Origin: Bradyrhizobium elkanii USDA 76
Lineage (GTDB): Bacteria > Pseudomonadota > Alphaproteobacteria > Rhizobiales > Xanthobacteraceae
Length of the DNA: 64,000 bases
Reading direction: 5' to 3'
NCBI RefSeq assembly: GCF_023278185.1
Contig: NZ_CP066356.1
Location: 3,340,001-3,404,000 of the forward strand
Position 1 is the stretch's first letter. Each line of letters opens with the position of its first letter. The notes below the pieces were generated by a model. That model saw nothing but the letters and a program-made list of their open reading frames with translations, was not told the DNA's origin and made no database searches. The position numbers were made by a program, and so were the translations under genes. Of this stretch, positions 1-8,205 are shown piece after piece.

Positions 1-189
1 TGAGCTCGATGTTGATGAAGCAATTGCCAATCGCCAGGTGAACGTCGCCCTAGCGGGCCGGGCTGTCGGCTGCGCTGAAACTCCGGCTTCGCCGGATTTT
101 CACACTTCGGGCGTCCATCCCTGACGCGATCGGCGCGGTCAGTTGGAGATCGTTGCCCGCGCATATGCGGGTGGAGGGACGGGCATAGA
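1..189. other. Left edge, no complete gene
   Basis: No complete gene is visible. One plus-strand frame is open from the window edge to a TGA at 122-124 and could be the last 40 codons of an upstream gene, but the peptide is not recognisable. The rest is leader sequence for the ArdC-like gene. Confidence 0.3.
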
Positions 190-268
190 GTAAGAGGGCG
201 GCGACGGGAGGCCGTGACGGGTTTGAAGTTGCGAGAGAGGCTCGCGGCGCCCGTCGCGGAGACCCGCA
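190..268 (+). promoter_or_regulatory. Structured leader type A, copy 1 (upstream of ardC-like gene)
   Basis: The leader shares blocks with a second copy at 1255-1336: AGAGGGCGGCG at the 5' side, a GGGTT-GA-G block, GAGAGG, and CGCCCGTC followed by GGAGACC just before the start codon. It can fold: CGACGGG at 202-208 pairs with CCCGTCG at 250-256, enclosing the small hairpin GCGAG/CTCGC at 231-245. GGAG of the last block serves as the ribosome site. Role as a cis-acting RNA is inference. Confidence 0.5.
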
Positions 269-1231
269 ATGTCCAAACACCATTCCCGGACGCACACCAG
301 GGAAGACCGGTTGAGCCTGTATGACGAAATCACCAATAAGATCATCGCCGAGCTGGAGGCTGGCCATGTACCCTGGGTTCAGCCATGGGAGAACGCTGCA
401 GAAAAAGCACTCCCGGTCATGCCGAAAAACGTCACGACGAATCGTCCGTACAGTGGCGTGAACGTCCTGATACTCTGGAGTACGGCCCGTGAGCGTGGAT
501 TCTCAAGTCAGCGCTGGCTTACCTACCGTCAGGCGCTCACGATCGGAAGTCACATCCGCAAGGGTGAACGTGGCACGACCATCGTTCACGCTGATCATTT
601 CGTGCCGCGTGACGAAAGGATTCGCGCGTACGAGACCGGGGAGGAGGCGCAAGCCGTCCCATTTCTGAAACGATTTACCGTCTTCAATGTCGACCAATGC
701 GATGGTGCACTCCCCACAGAAATTGCGACGGCTGCACCGCCGCAGCGACCCGACATGATTGAACCAACGGTTGAGGCCTTGATCAAGGCGACCGGTATCG
801 ATTTCCGTATCGGTGGCAACCGTGCGTTCTACGCACCGTCTGATGACTATGTTCAAGTGCCGCCGCCTGCGGCCTACTTCGAGCCTATCAATTGGCACCG
901 CACCGCGCTCCACGAACTTGGCCACGCGAGCGGTCATCCCTCGCGCCTCAACCGCGATCTTGGTGGTTGCTATGGTACGAAGAGATACGCATTGGAGGAA
1001 TTGATTGCGGAGCTGTGTGCTGCATTCTGCTGCACATCACTCGGCATCGTACCGACTGTGCGCCACGCCGACTATATCGGCTCATGGCTTGAGATCCTGC
1101 GGGAGGATAACCGCGCAATTCTGCGTGCGGCATCGCAGGCGAGCAAAGCCGCCGACTTCTTGCTCGGATTCGTTCCGAAGCAATCCCTAGCCGCACCGAC
1201 TATAGCTGTCGGAGCCGAGCAGGAAGCATGA
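269..1231 (+). CDS. ArdC-like antirestriction protein (ssDNA-binding domain plus zincin-type metallopeptidase)
   Basis: A 320-residue protein of the ArdC/DUF1738 family. The N-terminal half (about residues 10-130) carries the ArdC-type single-strand-DNA binding domain, with the PWVQPW and NRPYSGVN motifs typical of it. The C-terminal half is a zincin-like metallopeptidase with HELGH at residues 215-219 and a downstream glutamate-rich helix. Family members travel on plasmids and ICEs and protect incoming DNA from host restriction; that role is inherited from the family, not shown here. The ATG at 269 follows a GGAG ribosome site at the end of leader type A. It starts the housekeeping block of the element, ahead of the Toprim gene. 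Confident in family, less so in substrate. Confidence 0.88.
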   Translation: MSKHHSRTHTREDRLSLYDEITNKIIAELEAGHVPWVQPWENAAEKALPVMPKNVTTNRPYSGVNVLILWSTARERGFSSQRWLTYRQALTIGSHIRKGERGTTIVHADHFVPRDERIRAYETGEEAQAVPFLKRFTVFNVDQCDGALPTEIATAAPPQRPDMIEPTVEALIKATGIDFRIGGNRAFYAPSDDYVQVPPPAAYFEPINWHRTALHELGHASGHPSRLNRDLGGCYGTKRYALEELIAELCAAFCCTSLGIVPTVRHADYIGSWLEILREDNRAILRAASQASKAADFLLGFVPKQSLAAPTIAVGAEQEA

Positions 1232-1254
1232 TCGGCATTTGATGACGTACTCGA

Positions 1255-1336
1255 GAGGAAGAGGGCGGCGCGTGACGCCATAATGGGTTGGAGGCCGAGG
1301 GAGAGGTCCTTCGGTCGCCCGTCATGGAGACCTCAA
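1255..1336 (+). promoter_or_regulatory. Structured leader type A, copy 2 (upstream of small ORF and Toprim gene)
   Basis: It has the same ordered blocks as the leader at 190-268: AGAGGGCGGCG, GGGTT-GA-G, GAGAGG, CGCCCGTC, GGAGACC. An outer helix TGACG (1273-1277) with CGTCA (1320-1324) and an inner CCGA/TCGG hairpin are possible. The paired bases differ from copy 1 while the arrangement is kept, which favours selection on structure. Confidence 0.5.
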
Positions 1337-1420
1337 ATGACAATGGCTGTCCAAGCGAGAGTGCTTTCACCCTCATTTAAGAATCCGGTTGCTCGGGCAG
1401 GTAAAGAGGAGGTGGCCTAA
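1337..1420 (+). CDS. Small ORF (27 aa) translationally coupled to the Toprim gene
   Basis: The ATG at 1337 sits just behind GGAGACC of leader type A, in the same relation as the ArdC start to its own leader. The frame ends in TAA at 1418-1420, which overlaps the ATG of the Toprim gene (TAATG). GAGGAGG lies inside its last codons and would serve as the ribosome site for the next gene. It may be a leader peptide used for coupling or a true small protein; no family is recognised. Confidence 0.4.
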   Translation: MTMAVQARVLSPSFKNPVARAGKEEVA

Positions 1421-2442
1421 TGCGGCGCGATGCGTCCGAAATGGCACGTCGCCTCGCGCGTGAGGCCGAGGCGGTGTGTCGCCACTATCTCTCCAACGGC
1501 TGCCGGCGGGGTCGTTATTGGGTCGTCGGGGACTGTAGAAATGCACCCGGCCGCTCGCTGTTCGTCCGGTTGAGCCAATCGCCCAAGAGGCCCGCCGGCA
1601 AGTGGACGGATGCCGCGACCGGGGAGCATGGCGATCTTCTCGACATTATCAAGACTAGCTGCGGGTTGGTCGATTTCCGTGACGTCCTCGAGGAGGCGCG
1701 GCGGTTCCTGAACATGCCTCGATCCGATCCCCGACCGGTCGGTGCTGATCGTCTGCTGCGGCAAAGCGGATCTGTAGAGGCCGCACGTCGGCTCTTTACC
1801 ATGTCACAGCCGATCGGTCGGACTGTGGCCCAAATCTATCTGCGGCAACGCGGCATTAAGCCCATCCGCGACGACGGCGCGCTGCGCTTTCATGCGCATT
1901 GCTACTATCGGCCCGACCTGGACTCTCCGCCCCTGTTCTGGCCGGCAATGATCGCTCGCGTGACCGATCTCAAGGGGCATTTCACCGGCGTACACCGGAC
2001 CTGGCTTCATCCGTCGGGACAGGGCAAGGCGCCGGTCGAAACACCACGGCGTGCAATGGGCGATCTCCTCGGTAACGCAGTACGTTTCGGGTCAGTTGAC
2101 GACGTGCTGGTGGCAGGCGAGGGCATCGAAACCGTGCTGTCGCTTCGTTGCGTGTTGCGGAGCATGCCGATGGTAGCAGCCCTTTCCGCCAACCACCTTG
2201 CCGCCCTACGGCTCCCGCTGTCGCTACGCAGGCTCTACATCGCGCGCGATGCGGACGCGGCTGGAATGGCGGCAGCGATAGCCTTGACGAGCCGCGCAGA
2301 GGCTGTCGGCATCGAGGTCTTCATTCTGTCGCCGAAGTTCGAGGACTTCAACGCTGATCTCTGCACGTTGGACGCTGAAGTATTCCGAGCGGCGTTACAG
2401 GAGCAGCTCGCTCCTCGGGACATCGTCCAGTTGCGGCCATGA
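1420..2442 (+). CDS. Toprim domain protein, primase-like (DUF7146 type)
   Basis: A 340-residue ICE/plasmid protein. The N-terminal region (about 1-150) is of the DUF7146 type that precedes Toprim in many mobile-element primases. The C-terminal Toprim fold (about 225-320) shows the acidic GEGIET motif and the ARDADAAG motif expected for metal binding. No CHC2 zinc finger is visible, so this is not a complete DnaG-type primase. Likely role: priming or nucleic-acid processing during transfer or replication of the element (inference). The start overlaps the small upstream ORF by TAATG and uses GAGGAGG as ribosome site. Confidence 0.82.
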   Translation: MRRDASEMARRLAREAEAVCRHYLSNGCRRGRYWVVGDCRNAPGRSLFVRLSQSPKRPAGKWTDAATGEHGDLLDIIKTSCGLVDFRDVLEEARRFLNMPRSDPRPVGADRLLRQSGSVEAARRLFTMSQPIGRTVAQIYLRQRGIKPIRDDGALRFHAHCYYRPDLDSPPLFWPAMIARVTDLKGHFTGVHRTWLHPSGQGKAPVETPRRAMGDLLGNAVRFGSVDDVLVAGEGIETVLSLRCVLRSMPMVAALSANHLAALRLPLSLRRLYIARDADAAGMAAAIALTSRAEAVGIEVFILSPKFEDFNADLCTLDAEVFRAALQEQLAPRDIVQLRP

Positions 2443-2592
2443 GCCGCGATCGATTCGAGATTGCGGCGATCTCTCGACCGCGGATCGTCGTGATCTGCCG
2501 ATGCGAGATCACCTTTGCCGGGCGGGACCGCGCCACGGCCTTCTAGAGGGCGATCGGACGGCAGGTGGACCGGCCCTGCAATGGCTGCGCAC

Positions 2593-2757
2593 GGCTATTT
2601 TCCGCCGGCCCTGCGGCCCTTTGCATCGCGAAGCAAAATAGCCGGCCTTCGCCATCCTCCGCTCCGCTTCGGCCCGCCGGCTTGCGCCTTTGGGTTCTGG
2701 TCCGCTCCGCCCGCCGTCTTTTGATCGCCACGAAGACCGCGATAGGCGCGGCCGATC
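2593..2757 (+). promoter_or_regulatory. Structured leader type B, copy 1 (upstream of DUF2493 gene)
   Basis: It begins with a perfect 9-bp stem GGCTATTTT (2593-2601) / AAAATAGCC (2635-2643). A conserved block TCCTCCGCTCCGCTTC-GGCCCGC follows, then GATCGCCACGA-GACCGCGAT near the 3' end, where GATCG (2723-2727) can pair with CGATC (2753-2757). The same order of elements recurs at 4441-4600 in front of the DUF736 gene, with a different sequence in the first stem. Confidence 0.55.
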
Positions 2758-2776
2758 GGGCAGAAGGAGCCTCACC

Positions 2777-3709
2777 ATGACAACCGACCGTGACGAAACC
2801 GAGTTCGAACCGCAGCATGCCTCATCACCAACGGATCATTTGCTCAACGAGCTTCAGCTCTATGGTCACCGTCCCTTCGAGGACGAACTCGATCCCAGAC
2901 CGCTTCCCGAGGGTAAAAGAATTGCGGGCGCCGTTGCCGACATGTTCGACGCCCTTGTCGCGACCTTGAGCGACACCCGGCTCGAACCCGACCTGGAGAA
3001 CCTGCTTTGGTCGACCGTCAATCTGTTCCACCGTGCCACGGGCCGTATCGAGCGAGAGCTCGACGACAATGAGCAGGCGCAACGCAGGAGCCAGTGTGAA
3101 CAGAATGGATCGGAGGTTGGATCGGTTGAACTCGAACGGCTTACGGCCGAGGGCGTTACACTCATGGAACGCCGCAATGCCATGGAGCTCTTCCGTGAAC
3201 TGGCCGCTGATCAATTCGAGCTTCACACCGGCTCGCCCTGGCGTCCCCGCGCCGGGTCATTGGTCAATCATCGCGCGCTCACGTCGGCGATGATCGATAG
3301 CCGCGACTTCCTGGCTGCCAAGTATCGGGCAGAAACCGAGGTAATGGTGCCGTCGGGGTCCAAGATCGCGTTTACCGGAGGCTTCGATTTCAACGATCAC
3401 CTCCTGATCTGGGATCGGCTCGACAAGGTCCATGCCAAGCACCCTGACATGGTCTTGTTGCACGGTGGATCTCCGAAAGGCGCCGAACTGATCGCCGCCA
3501 AATGGGCCACCAGCCGCAAGGTACCTCAGATCGCATTCAAGCCCGACTGGACCAAGCACGCCAAGGCGGCTCCGTTCAAGCGCAACGACGCAATCCTCGC
3601 ACTGCTGCCAATCGGCGTCATGCACTTCCCTGGCTCCGGAATACAAGACAACCTTGCCGACAAGGCCCGTAAGTTCGGCATTCCCGTCTGGAGATTCGGC
3701 GGCGCGTAA
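2777..3709 (+). CDS. DUF2493 domain protein (SLOG-like fold)
   Basis: The start at 2777 is chosen because AAGGAG lies at 2764-2769 and because a longer in-frame start at 2690 would run through leader type B; this gives 310 residues. The C-terminal 110 residues, from KIAFTGGFDF at about residue 195, are the DUF2493 domain: a Rossmann-like SLOG fold with the HGGSPKGAE nucleotide-binding loop and the IPVWRF ending. The N-terminal part has no recognised domain. DUF2493 proteins are constant companions of ArdC, DUF736 and DUF932 genes on alphaproteobacterial ICEs; their biochemical role is not established. SLOG domains bind nucleotide-type ligands, so a signalling or nucleotide-sensing role is possible. 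Confidence 0.85.
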   Translation: MTTDRDETEFEPQHASSPTDHLLNELQLYGHRPFEDELDPRPLPEGKRIAGAVADMFDALVATLSDTRLEPDLENLLWSTVNLFHRATGRIERELDDNEQAQRRSQCEQNGSEVGSVELERLTAEGVTLMERRNAMELFRELAADQFELHTGSPWRPRAGSLVNHRALTSAMIDSRDFLAAKYRAETEVMVPSGSKIAFTGGFDFNDHLLIWDRLDKVHAKHPDMVLLHGGSPKGAELIAAKWATSRKVPQIAFKPDWTKHAKAAPFKRNDAILALLPIGVMHFPGSGIQDNLADKARKFGIPVWRFGGA

Positions 3710-4440
3710 GCGCCGTTTCATGCGCACTCCTTCATCAAGAGGCGGCGCCCTTTCAATAGTGAACGTCTCGCCCGGGGGTACTCGGGCCAGGGCCCGCCGG
3801 CATCTGCGATGCCGGCGTCGCTATCACTGCCTCTGTCCCGGGTACCCTCTTGACCGGTCTCGACGTCCGCGGGTTCACTTCGCTGCGCTCCGTCTGACAC
3901 GCTATTTCATTTGAAGGCGGTGCGCTTTGCGCCCGCCTTGTCTTCTTGGCAACAGATGTTTTGGCGCTATAACAATCGGCATCAAGGCTTGGCTTCAGAT
4001 GACCAGCCTTGCTGAGCCCGAAGGGTCTATCGGGGCCCCGGGCCGGACGAACCTTAGCCAACTGTTTCTGCCAAGGCGCGGTGGGATAAGTCGGTCTGTC
4101 GATCGAAATTGCTCGCGATCGAGGCGTTGATCGGTCCGCCGGATACCGCGAGTAACGTGACCAACGTTGAGCGCTTGGTCCCTGACTTCTCTCACCTTGC
4201 TCGCACGATCAACGCAGTACACGGGCATCTCGTCGCGAATGCTCAAGGCGATCAATTACGCCTATTCCTTCGCGTCTGTTTCCTTCTCTTCGCCCGAACG
4301 CGGCGACATCTTGTGCAACACAGCCGAGGTTGGCCAAGACTTCTCTTGAGGATGCCGTTCGATGACAGACCACCTGGCCTTTTGATGGCTTGATCTGGCC
4401 TAAGAGCGGCTGCGCCTCGATCGCCTGAACGCAACGCCGT
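3710..4440. other. Intergenic stretch without convincing gene; holds a long hairpin
   Basis: About 730 bases between the DUF2493 gene and the next leader. Short open frames exist on both strands, but none has a recognisable product, a good ribosome site or a neighbour relation. The notable content is the hairpin at 3776-3847. The region may hold a decayed gene. Confidence 0.4.
3776..3847 (+). promoter_or_regulatory. Long hairpin with nested stem-loop
   Basis: The outer arms GGGTACTCGGG (3776-3786) and CCCGGGTACCC (3837-3847) pair over 11 bp with one G-U. Inside, CGCCGGCAT (3795-3803) and ATGCCGGCG (3809-3817) form a perfect 9-bp stem with loop CTGCG. There is no T-run, so it is not a simple terminator. 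Function unknown. Confidence 0.45.
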
Positions 4441-4600
4441 GGGGCGACTTTCTTCCCCTGGGCTAACGCCCATTCCTCGCGGGACAAGAAAGTCTCCCCA
4501 CTGGCGTCCTCCGCTGCGCTCCAGCCCGCATGCGGGTGCGTCGTCGCTCGTCTTTGGCCTGTAGATCGCCATCGAGGCCGCGATGGTCGCGCCTCGAAAC
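4441..4600 (+). promoter_or_regulatory. Structured leader type B, copy 2 (upstream of DUF736 gene)
   Basis: A perfect stem GACTTTCTT (4446-4454) / AAGAAAGTC (4486-4494) is extended by GGGG (4441-4444) / CCCC (4496-4499). It is followed by the shared block TCCTCCGCTGCGCTCC-GCCCGC and then GATCGCCATCGAGGCCGCGAT, in which CCATCG (4569-4574) and CGATGG (4581-4586) form a hairpin. Compared with the copy at 2593-2757, the first stem keeps its length and position but has a different sequence. Confidence 0.55.
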
Positions 4601-4616
4601 ATTAAGGAGAAGTGAC

Positions 4617-4937
4617 ATGGCTAACATCGGTTATTTCAAGAAGGTCGGCCGCGAGTTGCAGGGCGAGATCGTCACCCTGAGCCTCCAGACCAGGGGCGTC
4701 AGGATCGTACCCGAGACCAACCGATCCAACGACAATGCCCCGAGCCATCGCATCTTCGTTGGCCGCGCAGAGATCGGCGCCGCCTGGTCGAAGCGCTCCG
4801 AGGAGGGCCGCGACTACCTCTCGCTCAAGCTCGACGATCCCTCGTTCAACGCGCCGATCTACGCGAACCTGTTCGACGACGAGGAAGGTGACGGCTTTAC
4901 CCTCATCTGGTCGCGTCTGCGAAAGAACGGCGACTGA
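4617..4937 (+). CDS. DUF736 family protein
   Basis: A 106-residue protein starting MANIGYFKK, the hallmark of DUF736, and running through the conserved FVGRAEIGAAW and YLSLKLDDPSF motifs to the end of the domain. The ATG at 4617 follows AAGGAG at 4604-4609. A longer in-frame start at 4530 would lie inside the structured leader and is not used. DUF736 proteins are small cytoplasmic proteins of conjugative elements with no settled function. A strong terminator follows directly, so the gene is probably the last of its transcript or a single-gene unit controlled by its own leader. Confidence 0.93.
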   Translation: MANIGYFKKVGRELQGEIVTLSLQTRGVRIVPETNRSNDNAPSHRIFVGRAEIGAAWSKRSEEGRDYLSLKLDDPSFNAPIYANLFDDEEGDGFTLIWSRLRKNGD

Positions 4938-4951
4938 CGTTCGACCGCTAA

Positions 4952-4987
4952 AAAGAGCCCCGTCCGGTTGGCCGGACGGGGCTCTTT
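4952..4987 (+). terminator. Rho-independent terminator after DUF736 gene
   Basis: A perfect 16-bp stem (arms 4952-4967 and 4972-4987, core AGAGCCCCGTCCGG) with loop TTGG. The stem has A-rich and T-rich feet, so it may also act in the reverse direction. Confidence 0.85.
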
Positions 4988-5299
4988 GCATCAGCAGTCA
5001 AGACATTGCCGGCCAAGCCGCGATTAAGGCATTGAACTAGCGCACTAGATAGCGACGAAGCGCTTGAACAGGGAGATTTACGTCATCTGTCTGTCAGCGC
5101 TGCTCTTGAAGATGAAGGTGTTCCGCGCTAATCCGTGTCAGCAATGGTCTGGGATCGACCACGCACCGTAGGCCCGCGGCAGGCGTCTACCGCACTTTCC
5201 GAATTCCTGGCATCTTCGATCTTTGAGCCTTCCAGATCAGCGGCGGCGCAGAGTAAATGGTCTGGCACTGGCGGGCTCAAAGCGTGGAGGAATGTTCCC
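4988..5299. other. Intergenic, nothing recognised
   Basis: About 310 bases between the DUF736 terminator and the 3' end of hipA. No open frame with a recognisable product and no strong structure was seen. It may mark the left border of the HipBA insertion. Confidence 0.4.
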
Positions 5300-6547
5300 T
5301 TATAGCGTCAGCGCCCGTTTGAGATCGTCGTGCTCGAAAGCGCTGGCCATGCGGTTGATCTCGGCCGAGCGGGCGCCGACTGCCCTGGCCGTATCGCGCC
5401 AGGTCACGGTCACGGTCGCGACTTCTTTGATGATCGCGCGAGCCTGCGGCAACGTAAGTGCAAAAAATCCGGACGCTGCTTCCAGCAGGTCGAGTGAACA
5501 GGTGCCCTCGTCGAGATCGATGTTCGTCGTCAGCACCCGGGCCTTGAGATCAGTTGGAACGGGATTGAGATCATATGCCGGCGAGAGAGACCAGCCCGCC
5601 TTTCCAAGCCACAGGAAGCCGTGATTACGGAGGTGGTCGTCGACATTGGAGATCAGCACGTTGAAGGCGACACGCCGGTAGAGGGCATGAGCGTCTGTCC
5701 TTGCCTGAGCGCCGTGTTGGGCGAGGGCATCGACGATCTCGGGATAGCTGCCGCGCTCGCCATCCTTGGCGCCCATCATCGCCATCGCCGACAGGAACGG
5801 TATGCGGATCGTACCATTGCGGTCGAAGCGTCGCGATAACATGACCGGCTTGCCGGCGATGTCGATCAGCTCGTGCTGGGGAACGGCGATACCTGCCTTG
5901 CCGGCTAGCCGCAGAGCGATCTCTTCCCAGGTCTCTATGCTATAGTCATCGGTCTCCTTTGGAAATTTCGCGATGGAGAGGTGACCATGCTGGTCGATGA
6001 CCGACGCCTTCGGACGTGCGCCGCCGAGGGAGGAGCCAGGGGCAAAGATGAGCTGGAGGTCCTCATCCGTTTCCTCATCCCGGAGAATCCGCTCGGTGAT
6101 TTGGAGCAACCGACCAAGTTCAATCAGGGCAGGAACGCCGGCGCGAATTGGTCTCTGGAAAACCTCGTCGCCAGCCCAGCGGAAGCGGAGCGCGCCAAGC
6201 CGTGTCTCGTCGGCTACGCCGAGCAGGTAGTCACTTTCCGTGAGGGTGCGAACGGCTCGGCCTTCGTGTTCGGCCAGGCGACGCTCGGCGCGTTGCATGA
6301 GGCGACGACCCCAGGTATCCGGCGCCGAGTCTCCGATCGAGCCGAAAATCGCTAGCCCGGCACGTGGTGCGAAGGCACCGCGGGTCAGCGCCAGTGCTGG
6401 CTCCAGCGAGAAGCGGGCCGGATCCTCAAGCCATGTGCCGTCATACTCGAAGAGGATGGTCTCCGCGCCTCGGACACGATTGCTCCTCGCCAGCCCGATT
6501 GGGCGCGTGCGGCCGTCCAGGTCGATATGTACTTCGAAGTCAGCCAT
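5300..6547 (-). CDS. HipA family toxin (serine/threonine kinase-type)
   Basis: A 415-residue HipA-family protein, close to the usual length. The N-terminal HipA-N subdomain covers about residues 1-110. The kinase core follows: SLGGARPKA at 173-181 (glycine-rich loop region), the ATP-binding lysine region AKFPKETD near 193-200, the catalytic-loop type motif NVDDHLRNHGF at 301-311, and the metal-binding type motif AYDLNP at 324-329. All key blocks look intact, so it should be an active kinase. In E. coli HipA phosphorylates glutamyl-tRNA synthetase; the target here is unknown. It overlaps the upstream antitoxin gene by 8 bases, a typical coupled TA operon, transcribed against the flanking ICE genes. 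Confidence 0.9.
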   Translation of the reverse strand: MADFEVHIDLDGRTRPIGLARSNRVRGAETILFEYDGTWLEDPARFSLEPALALTRGAFAPRAGLAIFGSIGDSAPDTWGRRLMQRAERRLAEHEGRAVRTLTESDYLLGVADETRLGALRFRWAGDEVFQRPIRAGVPALIELGRLLQITERILRDEETDEDLQLIFAPGSSLGGARPKASVIDQHGHLSIAKFPKETDDYSIETWEEIALRLAGKAGIAVPQHELIDIAGKPVMLSRRFDRNGTIRIPFLSAMAMMGAKDGERGSYPEIVDALAQHGAQARTDAHALYRRVAFNVLISNVDDHLRNHGFLWLGKAGWSLSPAYDLNPVPTDLKARVLTTNIDLDEGTCSLDLLEAASGFFALTLPQARAIIKEVATVTVTWRDTARAVGARSAEINRMASAFEHDDLKRALTL

Positions 6548-6875
6548 CGTGGGACGACCTGGCCGGCCGCTGGAGGTGGACGCGCTGGGGCAGATCCGCG
6601 CTAGCCAAAGCCCGCCCGACGCTGTCGTTGCTGATGTCGGCGATCTGATTCAGGCCGTCGAGCAAACCGAGCGCCTGGAGGACGCCGGCATAAATACCGA
6701 TGCCGACGTTGGTGTCCCCGGCTTCGACCCTTTGCAATGTCGAGCGAGACGTGAAGGCGCGCTCGGCCACGACCGCCATCGGAAGCCGTCTACGTCGACG
6801 GGCATCATGGATGTCCGCCCCCAGCTTGCGCACCGCGCGCCGCACGGCGGCAGGGGGGGTATGTGGAGTGGGCAT
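6540..6875 (-). CDS. HipB-like XRE antitoxin
   Basis: A 111-residue protein with an XRE helix-turn-helix at about residues 12-70 (GADIHDARRRRRLPMAVVAE, then SRSTLQRVEAGD as recognition region). It lies first in the two-gene operon and overlaps hipA by 8 bases, as in HipBA pairs. It should bind and neutralise HipA and repress the shared promoter just upstream (6876-6960). No clear palindromic operator could be settled by eye. The C-terminal tail is short and basic. Confidence 0.8.
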   Translation of the reverse strand: MPTPHTPPAAVRRAVRKLGADIHDARRRRRLPMAVVAERAFTSRSTLQRVEAGDTNVGIGIYAGVLQALGLLDGLNQIADISNDSVGRALASADLPQRVHLQRPARSSHDG

Positions 6876-7786
6876 TTTGTCACCTTCGCACTACGAACTT
6901 GGTCAATATGTAGCACCAAGCTTACAATTTTCCCATGTGCGCCTTACTCAGAATAGGTGAAATAATACCGCCTTGGCGCCATCCACTGCATTTGTCCGTC
7001 CACGCCGCGGCGATCTAATTTAGACATGGATCACGACCAGCGCCGCCCTTAACGAGAGGCGAGCATCGTCAACGGCGCTGTTCTCGGCGCATCGTCGCCG
7101 TGATGGCGCCAGAGGCGCCGCTAACGAAGCCGTCTAGAAATGGCTGTCCAAGCAGACGTTCAGAGCGGTCTGGAAATGGGTGGGCGCCTAACGCTAGACG
7201 AAATTCAATGTCGGTGTCTGCCGCATCTGGTTTCGTCAGAGCCCTTGATTTTCGACAACGCGCGCATTTTTGTTCAGAGCAACACGTTTCCGCCAGAAGA
7301 GAATCGCGGTGCGGCTCTCTCATTGTCTCACGCAGATCCATGGCTTCCCCAAGGTAATGGCCACCACGCGCGAACGATGGTTGATCCGTTGGTCGAGAAA
7401 CTCGTCGGCAAACCGTGCACTTGGGACGGCAGCAGTCTCCAGGACGCCGGTGCGCTGCGGGAAGTGAAGCGTATGTGGCTGTGCTCAAGGCCGCGGACAA
7501 TCACGATTTCAGGTCGCTGTTGAAGTAGGCGCGCAGGCATAAACCGACTGGTCGTATCCTGACGAAGCCGGATCGGTTGCCGCGGCGCGCATCTGCGTTC
7601 GGCCCGGATCGACATATCGCGGATGTCGTAGCTGTCAGATTTCAAGACGAGCCTAGGCCTCGCAGCGCTTTAGGCGGCCTACGATGTGCTCGCCCAGCCT
7701 TCTTGAGCGAGTCGCCCGGCTCGGCCCCAATTGTTGGAACAAAGAGGTGGGCAGCAAGACGCTTGGGGGACCGAGCTTCTATCCGC
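6876..7786. other. Decayed or non-coding stretch
   Basis: About 900 bases between hipB and the DUF932 remnant. Several open frames of 60-140 codons cross it on both strands, but none gives a protein I recognise and they contradict each other. The 3' part may contain more of the broken DUF932 gene whose C-terminal pieces follow. The first 90 bases should hold the hipBA promoter, and one plus-strand frame near 7140-7523 might be a remnant gene. Confidence 0.35.
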
Positions 7787-8168
7787 ATGAACCGCAACCT
7801 CTGGGGCGTCGAGAATTTCGAGGAGATGGCGATCCGCCATTCGTAATTCGCGGTGCAACGATTTGCGCACGAAGCGGCGCGCCAGCATTGGCGTGCTTTG
7901 CCAATTCGTCGCCGGGATCAAGGCCGCACGGGAGCGAATTGTAGCACGGACGGACGAGGACCGGGAGACCTTCCTCCGCAAAGGCGGGTTTTCCAAATCC
8001 GAGACGACCAAGATCATTGAAGTCGTTCTGGGCGAGGAAAACCGCAAGCCGGAAAGCATCTTTGATTTCGTGCAGGGCATCGCCGCATTTGCTCGCGGCA
8101 AGGCTCATCAGGACACTCGCCTTGAACTCGAGGGCATAGCCAAACGTTTGATGGAGCGTGCAATCTGA
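7787..8168 (+). pseudogene. DUF932 family gene remnant (C-terminal part, frameshifted)
   Basis: Three consecutive pieces of a DUF932-type protein lie in three frames: RNLWGVENFEEMAIRHS ending in an in-frame TAA at 7844-7846, then a stretch containing ALACFANSS in a second frame, then AGIKAARERIVARTDED through the diagnostic FDFVQGIAAFAR and RLELEGIAKRLMERA ending in a third frame at 8168. At least one premature stop and two frameshifts are needed to join them, and the N-terminal two thirds is not recognisable. DUF932 genes normally sit beside ArdC, DUF2493 and DUF736 on these elements. The HipBA pair now separates this remnant from them. Confidence 0.65.
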
Positions 8169-8175
8169 TACTGTC

Positions 8176-8205
8176 AGCCGCGCAACCGGGAACGGTTGCG
8201 CGGCT
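8176..8205 (+). terminator. Hairpin after DUF932 remnant
   Basis: A perfect 12-bp stem AGCCGCGCAACC / GGTTGCGCGGCT with a 6-base loop, directly downstream of the DUF932 stop. The following T-tract is poor, so it may be a weak terminator or RNA-stabilising hairpin that has outlived its gene. Confidence 0.5.

Noticed and set aside
7140..7523. 127-codon plus-strand frame with a faint DNAR-type integrase look
   Set aside because: Only a few residues suggest a transposase core; no second motif, start or terminal repeats support it.
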